Program-made: the position numbers and the translations under genes
Assembly (NCBI GenBank): GCA_016927185.1
Contig: JAFGND010000022.1
Location: 1 to 5,398, forward strand
Reading direction: 5' to 3'
Origin: Candidatus Coatesiibacteriota bacterium
Lineage (GTDB): Bacteria; JAFGND01
DNA length: 5,398 bases
The notes under the pieces: generated by a model
Told to the model about the DNA's origin: nothing
What the model saw: the letters and a program-made list of their open reading frames with translations, nothing else
The model's database searches: none
Shown: positions 1-4,399 of the stretch, piece by piece
Numbering within the stretch: the stretch's first letter is position 1
Layout: every line of letters starts with the position of its first letter

Positions 1-1
1 A

Positions 2-214
2 TTCCTGAAAGATATTAGAAACTATAATCCTGACAAGAGGAATGAAATTTGCTTAGCTTGTGAGAAAAGGAATTCATGTAATATTTGTATAGCTCAATCA
101 TATATAGAAAACAGAGATATTTATGCACCTAGTAAAGCATCATGCCAACTAGCTAATTGGACCAAGGAGGTTAAAGAGAATGAAAGAAAAGTACAGCAAG
201 CCTCAAATCATTAA
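2..214 (+). CDS. Radical SAM/SPASM peptide maturase, C-terminal end (partial)
   Basis: This is the last 70 codons of a gene whose start lies before the window; it ends in TAA at 212-214. Seen: a Cys cluster C-x2-C-x5-C-x2-C (residues 17, 20, 26, 29 of the visible part) and a further Cys 19 residues on (C48), then a short charged tail. Known: the SPASM domain at the end of many radical SAM peptide maturases binds auxiliary iron-sulfur clusters with a very similar C-x2-C-x5-C-x3-C plus distal Cys pattern. Inferred: the missing part holds the radical SAM CxxxCxxC core and the enzyme forms crosslinks, probably thioethers, in the Cys-rich peptide encoded just downstream. The last 35 nt overlap that peptide gene, which suggests coupled translation. 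The radical SAM core is not visible, so the call rests on the Cys spacing and the neighbours. Confidence 0.72.
   Translation, partial: FLKDIRNYNPDKRNEICLACEKRNSCNICIAQSYIENRDIYAPSKASCQLANWTKEVKENERKVQQASNH
164..170 (+). promoter_or_regulatory. Strong Shine-Dalgarno site of the Cys-rich peptide gene
   Basis: AAGGAGG lies 9 nt before the ATG at 180, inside the coding sequence of the upstream maturase. It decides the start of the precursor gene. The next in-frame ATG (225) lies beyond the maturase stop but has only a weak AAGAG in front of it. A strong site here fits the high peptide-to-enzyme ratio a precursor needs. Confidence 0.8.
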
Positions 215-380
215 CAAGAGTAAAATGAAGCTGGTATTTGCAGGATGTGATTTTGATTCACCACATCAGCCATGCTCTCTTGGAGGGCCATGCTCTATTT
301 ATCCTGTCTGTCATACAAACGTGGTAGTATCTAATTGTCTTTCTGCAAACCCATGCGATCCAGGTGGTTATCTAACATAA
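180..380 (+). CDS. Six-cysteine RiPP precursor peptide (putative)
   Basis: This 66-residue peptide is probably the substrate of the adjacent radical SAM maturase. Seen: a Lys-rich N-terminal part (residues 1-22, with Y-S-K-P-Q-I at 5-10) without a hydrophobic segment, so it reads as a leader rather than a secretion signal. A core follows with Cys at 23, 32, 38, 44, 53 and 59. The spacing is two exact copies of C-x8-C-x5-C separated by x5, a 21-residue period. The third elements match: CSLGGPC and CLSANPC. There are Gly-Gly pairs at 35-36 and 62-63, and Ala-Gly directly precedes C23. Known: sactipeptides and ranthipeptides carry Cys-derived thioethers installed by SPASM-type enzymes. Inferred: the leader ends near G22 or G36, and the Cys are thioether donors. 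I do not recognise a named family; the well-known SCIFF six-Cys peptide has different, tighter spacing. The start is fixed by the Shine-Dalgarno site at 164-170. Confidence 0.75.
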   Translation: MKEKYSKPQIINKSKMKLVFAGCDFDSPHQPCSLGGPCSIYPVCHTNVVVSNCLSANPCDPGGYLT

Positions 381-381
381 G

Positions 382-741
382 ATGAAAGAAAGTATTTTGA
401 AAGTTTCAGGGAATTGCATGTTTCCTGTTTTATCTGAAGGAGATAGCATCATCTATAAATATGATGCAGAACCAAGAATTGGTGATTTGATAGTATTTTT
501 AAGGGATGGATTTCTTCAAATCCATAGAGTAATATTTACTTTACCAGGCGGCAAGATATTTCAAAAAGCTGACAACCGTTTAAGAGGGAGCTGGATTAAA
601 AAGAATCAAGTCCTTGGCATAGTATCTCACATAATTCAAGATAATAAGACAACAACGATTTATAATAGAACAGAAAGATACAAAGGTATTTTAACCTGCC
701 TTTTTATTTTTTCGAAAAGAATGCTTGACAAACTTATATAA
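382..741 (+). CDS. S24/S26 signal-peptidase-like protein with Cys at the Ser position
   Basis: A 119-residue protein with the sequence landmarks of the S24/S26 (LexA/signal peptidase I) fold. Seen: G-N-C12-M-F-P-V-L, then E-G-D (19-21), R-I-G-D-L-I-V-F (32-39), Q-I-H48-R-V-I and K-A-D64-N. In the Sec11/archaeal branch of signal peptidases these blocks carry catalytic Ser (S-M-x-P), His and Asp (K-G-D-N). Here His48 and Asp64 are kept but the Ser is Cys12. There is no clear transmembrane segment; residues 102-111 are only mildly hydrophobic, so the protein is probably cytosolic. It starts one base after the precursor stop. The only upstream ribosome-site candidate, AGGTGG at 362-367, lies 14 nt away inside the precursor gene, so translation is probably coupled. 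Inferred role: leader peptidase of the RiPP locus working by a Cys nucleophile, or a non-catalytic binding partner. A LexA-like repressor is unlikely because there is no DNA-binding domain. Confidence 0.72.
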   Translation: MKESILKVSGNCMFPVLSEGDSIIYKYDAEPRIGDLIVFLRDGFLQIHRVIFTLPGGKIFQKADNRLRGSWIKKNQVLGIVSHIIQDNKTTTIYNRTERYKGILTCLFIFSKRMLDKLI

Positions 742-753
742 ATTATTTATTCT
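725..753 (+). promoter_or_regulatory. Probable sigma-70-type promoter of the Kelch gene
   Basis: A perfect -35 box TTGACA (725-730) is followed after 17 nt by TATTCT (748-753), a 4-of-6 match to TATAAT. The -35 box lies in the last codons of the peptidase-like gene. Transcription would begin near 760, giving a leader of about 20 nt that just holds the ribosome site at 767-774. In such AT-rich sequence a chance match to the -10 box is possible; the exact -35 box and ideal spacing are the main support. Confidence 0.5.
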
Positions 754-779
754 GTTTTAAAATATTAAGGAGGTTTACT

Positions 780-1850
780 ATGAGATTTATTATTTTATCT
801 GTACTGGTGTTTTCTTTTTGCCTCTATGCAAAAAGTGGACCCTATAAAAAATCCATGCTAAATCCTTATAGCTCCATTTCTGTAAAGGATAAGAATCTCG
901 ATTCCAATAAGAATATTGGATATTCCTGGGAACAAAAAACCCCATCTCCAACAGCTTTTGCAAGAGGTTCATTTGCATTAATAAACGGAAAATTCTATGT
1001 CTTTTCTAGAACAAATAATATAAGACATGCTTATGATTATTCAGCTAATTCCTGGACAGAGGTTACAAATGATCCTGGACCAAATCTATATTCAACATTT
1101 GGAGATAATGGTACCAAATTATACTGCTGGGGTGGGGCAAATCCAATGACTGCAGTATTGAGGATATATGATACTACTTCAGACAAATGGGATAGTTTCT
1201 CTGATCCTCATCCATTTGGTTCATATATATATGCAGGAAGAGCTTTCCCTTTGGATAGCAACAGAATGTTCATTATACCAGGATCCACTTCAACCACGAT
1301 GGATGTAGCATCCAACAAGTGCTATATATATAATATTTCTACTGCTACTTATACTCAAGCACCAGATATGCCCTTCGCACTATATGGTTTTGCTGCAATA
1401 AAAGATGGTAATCAAATAGTTGTCCTGGGAGGAAAAAATACCGCTCAAGCCAGGACAAAGTACTGCCTGATATATTACATCAGCAGTTCAACCTGGGTAA
1501 ATCTTGCGGGTGCTTATTTACCTGAGGATACATGGCAGGGAGCTGTTGTAAAAACTGGAAATAGCTATTATTATATAGGTGGAGGTAATGGAAATTCATC
1601 TGATCCTTGTTCAAACAAGGTATATAGATGGAATGGTTCAACCTGGGCACAAGATACAAATTTGCCTTATTATGGAGGAACGATTGCTGCTGTTTCTCCT
1701 GATAACAACAGAATATTGATTTTTGGTGGTCTGGGAAGCCCTTCCAATCCAAATAATGGCTATCCACTTAACCTATGTTATATGTCTTCAAACACTGGAA
1801 TAAGAAAACTTACATGGGGAGAAATAAAACAAACCTTCATAGATAAATAA
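780..1850 (+). CDS. Secreted Kelch-repeat beta-propeller protein
   Basis: A 356-residue protein with no catalytic motif that I can see. Seen: an N-terminal signal peptide (M-R, then hydrophobic residues 3-16, likely cut after A17; the Cys at 14 does not sit in a lipobox). Then come five or six degenerate Kelch blades, each with a beta strand ending in G-G or similar (118-119, 217-218, 267-269, 316-317) and a Y-[DN]-x(n)-W strand (Y85/W92, Y130/W137, Y184/Y191, Y232/W239, Y282/W289). W50 near the N-terminus may complete the last blade. The protein ends in a short tail after the propeller, T345-W-G-E-I-K350. Kelch propellers usually bind proteins or glycans; the ligand here is unknown. The start is supported by TAAGGAGG at 766-773, 6 nt before the ATG. 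The gene lies 38 nt after the peptidase-like gene but has its own likely promoter, so a link with the RiPP locus is uncertain. It ends at the hairpin at 1856-1880. Confidence 0.8.
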   Translation: MRFIILSVLVFSFCLYAKSGPYKKSMLNPYSSISVKDKNLDSNKNIGYSWEQKTPSPTAFARGSFALINGKFYVFSRTNNIRHAYDYSANSWTEVTNDPGPNLYSTFGDNGTKLYCWGGANPMTAVLRIYDTTSDKWDSFSDPHPFGSYIYAGRAFPLDSNRMFIIPGSTSTTMDVASNKCYIYNISTATYTQAPDMPFALYGFAAIKDGNQIVVLGGKNTAQARTKYCLIYYISSSTWVNLAGAYLPEDTWQGAVVKTGNSYYYIGGGNGNSSDPCSNKVYRWNGSTWAQDTNLPYYGGTIAAVSPDNNRILIFGGLGSPSNPNNGYPLNLCYMSSNTGIRKLTWGEIKQTFIDK

Positions 1851-1855
1851 GTAAT

Positions 1856-1880
1856 AAAAGGTGCTTTTAAAGCACCTTTT
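1856..1880. terminator. Bidirectional Rho-independent terminator
   Basis: An inverted repeat with an 11-bp stem, AAAAGGTGCTT pairing with AAGCACCTTTT, and a 3-nt loop; the GGTGC/GCACC core is uninterrupted. On the plus strand the run of T extends to 1882 and then TATTT, which suits the Kelch transcript. On the minus strand the stem's A run becomes TTTT followed by ATTAC, which suits the trmD end of the operon. It fills the whole gap between the two converging genes, beginning 5 nt after the Kelch stop and touching the trmD stop. Confidence 0.85.
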
Positions 1881-2522
1881 TTATTTAATCTCTTTTCTTT
1901 TTTCCCTTCTCCACTTTTCTATTTCCTGAAAATTACCATTTAATAAAATCTGGGGTACTTCAAAGCCTCTAAAGACTCTAGGTCTTGTGTAATGTGGATA
2001 ATCAGTCATTTCCGAAATATATGCATCTTCAAATATACTGCTGCTATTCTCTATAACTCCCGGGATTAACCTTATAACAGTTTCAATCAAGGTAATGGCA
2101 GCGATCTCACCCCCTGAAAGAACAAATTTGCCTAATGAAAAAAATTCCGGATTCAATATTTCCATTACTCTATTATCAATTCCTCTATACCTTCCACAGA
2201 TTATCAATAAATGTTCTTCAAGAGAAAGCTCTATTGCATAATCCTGATCTAATATTCTTCCAACAGGTGATGTTATCATTAATCTGGTATTCTCAAGTCT
2301 GAGATTTTCAACTGCAGAAACAATAGGTTCTGGTTTCATTATCATTCCATCCCCTCCACCATATGGATAATCATCTACTTGTTTATGGTTTCCTTCAGTG
2401 AAATCTCTAAGATCATGAGCAGCTAACTTTACCTTGCCTTTTTTTATTGATTGATTTACTATCCCGAGTGAAAAGAATGGTTCAAAAAGCTTTGGGAAAA
2501 TTGTTAAAACATCAATTATCAT
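1881..2522 (-). CDS. trmD: tRNA (guanine-N1-)-methyltransferase TrmD
   Basis: A SPOUT-class enzyme that uses S-adenosylmethionine to methylate G37 next to the anticodon, preventing +1 frameshifts; cytosolic and usually essential. Seen: I-D-V-L-T-I-F-P (3-10), R-D-F (39-41), V-D-D-Y-P-Y-G-G-G (49-57), S-P-V-G-R (85-89), C-G-R-Y-R-G-I-D (109-116), V-L-S-G-G-E (134-139), R151, E-D166, D174, P-H-Y-T-R-P (176-181) and a final K-W-R-R. D166, D174 and R151 align with E. coli D169, D177 and R154. Odd: R113 replaces the conserved Glu of GRYEGID (E. coli E116), K132 replaces D135, and at 213 residues the protein is short (usually 240-255), lacking the distal C-terminal helix. I chose ATG at 2522, not the TTG one codon earlier, because it gives the standard N-terminus, overlaps the rfbB stop as TGATG and has GGTGAG (2531-2536) 8 nt upstream. 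It is the last gene of the operon. Confidence 0.9.
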   Translation of the reverse strand: MIIDVLTIFPKLFEPFFSLGIVNQSIKKGKVKLAAHDLRDFTEGNHKQVDDYPYGGGDGMIMKPEPIVSAVENLRLENTRLMITSPVGRILDQDYAIELSLEEHLLIICGRYRGIDNRVMEILNPEFFSLGKFVLSGGEIAAITLIETVIRLIPGVIENSSSIFEDAYISEMTDYPHYTRPRVFRGFEVPQILLNGNFQEIEKWRREKRKEIK

Positions 2523-3535
2523 CAAAAAAGCTCACCATAATTAGTTTCTATAAAAAGATTGAATTCCTCAGTAAAACATCCTTTTATCCATTCATAGTTA
2601 TTCATGTACCATTCTATTGTTGTATCTATTCCTTCTTCCAGATCAATCTCGGGTTTCCAGTTGAATTCCTTCTTTATCTTATTGGAGTTCATGGCATATC
2701 TCTTATCGTGATTAATCCTGTCTTTAACAAATCTTATCAGACTTTCAGGCTTATTAAGTCTTTTTAGCAATATCCTTACAAGATCAATATTTGAAATTCC
2801 AATTCCAGTACTTACATTATAAATTTCCCCCGCCTTTCCTTTTTCAAGTAAAACCAGGATAGCCCTTATATTATCTTCTACATGAATTCTCTCCCTTATG
2901 TTACTTCCATTGCCATATACGGGCAGGTATTTGTTATTCATAGCTCTATATATCATCAAAGGTATTTGCTTTTCAATGAACTGGTATGGACCATAATTAT
3001 TACAACTTCTTGTTATAACAACAGGCAAATTGTAGGATCTAAAATATGATAAACAGATCAAGTCTGCAGAAGCTTTTGATATGGCATATGGATTAGATGG
3101 TTTCAGGCATGCTGCTTCATTAAGTCTGTGAGGATAGTCAACCGGACCATATACTTCATCTGTTGATATTTGAAGAAATTTCTTTATATTGAAATCATTT
3201 GATATTTGAAGTAGTATTTGTGTTCCAAGAATATTTGTTTTGATAAACTGGTCACAACAAATCAGGGATTTATCTACATGTGTTTCTGCAGCAAAGTTTA
3301 TAACTGCATCAAAATTCTCCTTGGAAAATATAGCTGTCAATAAATCACAATCAGTCAAATCTCCTTTTGTGAATTTGATATTGTCATTTACAAGAAGTGG
3401 AACCAGATTGCTTAATCTACCTGCATATGTCAGTTTATCATAACAATAGAAAAAAATATCCTTATATCTGGGAACTGCATATTTCAAGAAATTAGTTCCA
3501 ATAAAACCTGCTGCACCTGTTATTAAAATCTTCAT
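2522..3535 (-). CDS. rfbB: dTDP-glucose 4,6-dehydratase
   Basis: Converts dTDP-glucose to dTDP-4-keto-6-deoxyglucose using bound NAD, the step towards dTDP-rhamnose and related deoxysugars of surface glycans. Seen: an extended short-chain dehydrogenase with the NAD motif G-A-A-G-F-I-G (7-13), D-K-L-T-Y-A-G (33-39), H-V-D-K-S (86-90), catalytic S-T-D-E-V-Y-G (124-130), Y150-x3-K154, N-N-Y-G-P-Y-Q-F, V-Y-G-N-G with a following R-E-R-I-H-V-E-D, and D-R-I-N-H-D-K-R-Y near the C-terminus. T125, D126, E127, Y150 and K154 form the full catalytic set of this subfamily, which separates it from UDP-galactose epimerases. The length of 337 is normal. AGGAG at 3548-3552 lies 12 nt before the ATG, a rather long spacing. 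thiE ends 9 nt upstream and trmD overlaps the stop by 1 nt. The partner genes rfbA, rfbC and rfbD are not in the window. Confidence 0.92.
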   Translation of the reverse strand: MKILITGAAGFIGTNFLKYAVPRYKDIFFYCYDKLTYAGRLSNLVPLLVNDNIKFTKGDLTDCDLLTAIFSKENFDAVINFAAETHVDKSLICCDQFIKTNILGTQILLQISNDFNIKKFLQISTDEVYGPVDYPHRLNEAACLKPSNPYAISKASADLICLSYFRSYNLPVVITRSCNNYGPYQFIEKQIPLMIYRAMNNKYLPVYGNGSNIRERIHVEDNIRAILVLLEKGKAGEIYNVSTGIGISNIDLVRILLKRLNKPESLIRFVKDRINHDKRYAMNSNKIKKEFNWKPEIDLEEGIDTTIEWYMNNYEWIKGCFTEEFNLFIETNYGELF

Positions 3536-3544
3536 GCTGACAAT

Positions 3545-4201
3545 CTACTCCTGCTTAATTTTTGTTTTCCAGAAACTCTCAATTCCATTCTGCATTTTAT
3601 AAGCAGATTCATAAATATTATCAGAAGAAAGAACGCTAGTTACAACAGCAAGAATTCTTGCTCCTGCCTCAAGCAATATCTCCATATTTTCTTGTTTTAT
3701 TCCACCCATAACTGTTATATGAGTATCTGTTTCTTTTAATGCTCTCTTTAACAAATCTACACCAACCGGTCCATTTATATGCTTTTTTGTATTTGTCTTA
3801 AATATTGGTCCAATATTTATATAGCCCGGATTGCATGAAACTGCTTTTCTTACTTCATCAATACCGTGAGTTGAAATACCTAATATATGATCAGGCCATA
3901 TCCTGCTTACTTGTTCAAAAGGAAAGTCATCTTGACCGAGATGAATTCCATCAGCATCTACTGAAATAGCAATATCCAGATGATCATTCATAATGAAGCA
4001 AGATTTATATTTCAATGTTTCTTTTCGGTAATACTGGGCAACTTCATGTAATTCTCTTTTTGAAAGGTTTTTCTCTCTAAGCTGGATTAACTTCACACCA
4101 GCATCAAGCAAAGCAGGAAGAATTTCACTGTGTTTTTTCCCATTTGCAAATTCCTCAGTTACTACAACATAAAGTCCATATTCTGGTAATTTTGCTTTCA
4201 A
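3545..4201 (-). CDS. thiE: Thiamine-phosphate synthase
   Basis: Joins hydroxymethylpyrimidine diphosphate and thiazole phosphate carboxylate to give thiamine phosphate in the cytosol. Seen, in TIM-barrel order: Y-G-L-Y-V-V-V-T (8-15), Q-L-R-E-K (40-44), N-D-H-L-D-I-A (72-78), D-G-I-H-L-G-Q-D-D (84-92, pyrophosphate and Mg region), G-I-S-T-H (108-112), Y-I-N-I-G-P-I-F with T-x-T-K (127-139) and M-G-G-I (165-168). All family blocks are present, and the length of 218 is normal. The start is TTG: the codon before it is the thiS stop, there is no ATG before residue 71, and GGAGGT at 4208-4213 sits 6 nt upstream. The pairing with thiS confirms a thiamine role; thiG, thiF and thiC are not in the window. 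Confidence 0.93.
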   Translation of the reverse strand: MKAKLPEYGLYVVVTEEFANGKKHSEILPALLDAGVKLIQLREKNLSKRELHEVAQYYRKETLKYKSCFIMNDHLDIAISVDADGIHLGQDDFPFEQVSRIWPDHILGISTHGIDEVRKAVSCNPGYINIGPIFKTNTKKHINGPVGVDLLKRALKETDTHITVMGGIKQENMEILLEAGARILAVVTSVLSSDNIYESAYKMQNGIESFWKTKIKQE

Positions 4202-4399
4202 CTATCCACCTCCAACAATGCTTACTATCTCAAGAATATCATTGTCTTTTAACATAATTTCGTTCCAGTTATCTTTTTTTATGATTTCTCCATTCAATTC
4301 AATAATAATATTCTGGGTAATTCCTAAACCAGATAACAGGTCTATTATTCCCATATTTTTTTCGAATTCCTTTGTTTCACCATTTATCCTTAATAACAT
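4202..4399 (-). CDS. thiS: Sulfur carrier protein ThiS
   Basis: A 65-residue beta-grasp (ubiquitin-like) protein. ThiF adenylates its C-terminal Gly and it is then thiocarboxylated to donate sulfur to ThiG for the thiazole ring of thiamine. Seen: N-terminal strand M-L-L-R-I-N-G-E; the middle block I-I-I-E-L-N-G-E-I-I (matching the family's V-x-x-N-x-x-x-V region); the K-D-N-D-I-L-E-I-V segment; and the required Gly-Gly end, here V-G-G-G. The length is typical. ATG at 4399 overlaps the nagZ stop by one base (TAATG), with AGAAGG at 4409-4414 upstream. The stop TAG directly abuts the thiE start in the same frame. MoaD has the same fold, but the thiE neighbour and size favour ThiS. Confidence 0.92.
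   Translation of the reverse strand: MLLRINGETKEFEKNMGIIDLLSGLGITQNIIIELNGEIIKKDNWNEIMLKDNDILEIVSIVGGG
4208..4213 (-). promoter_or_regulatory. Shine-Dalgarno site of thiE inside the ThiS Gly-Gly codons
   Basis: The minus strand reads GGAGGTGGATAGTTG here: codons for the three C-terminal Gly of ThiS, its TAG stop, then the TTG start of thiE. GGAGGT is 6 nt before the TTG, an ideal spacing, and supports this non-ATG start. Confidence 0.8.

Noticed and set aside
180-380. Lipoprotein reading of the Cys-rich peptide (F-A-G-C before C23 resembles a lipobox)
   Set aside because: Residues 1-17 are Lys-rich and lack the hydrophobic stretch a lipoprotein signal needs.
180-380. Assignment to the SCIFF six-cysteine peptide family
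   Set aside because: SCIFF peptides have tighter, differently spaced Cys; only the count of six agrees.
790-1767. Short minus-strand open frames opposite the Kelch gene
   Set aside because: Composition typical of antisense shadows; the Kelch frame is clearly the coding one.
2523-2525. TTG as the trmD start
   Set aside because: The ATG one codon on gives the standard N-terminus, a better spaced GGTGAG site and the TGATG overlap.
2447-2767. Open plus-strand frame across the trmD/rfbB junction
   Set aside because: It is antisense to two clear genes, resembles no family and has no ribosome site.
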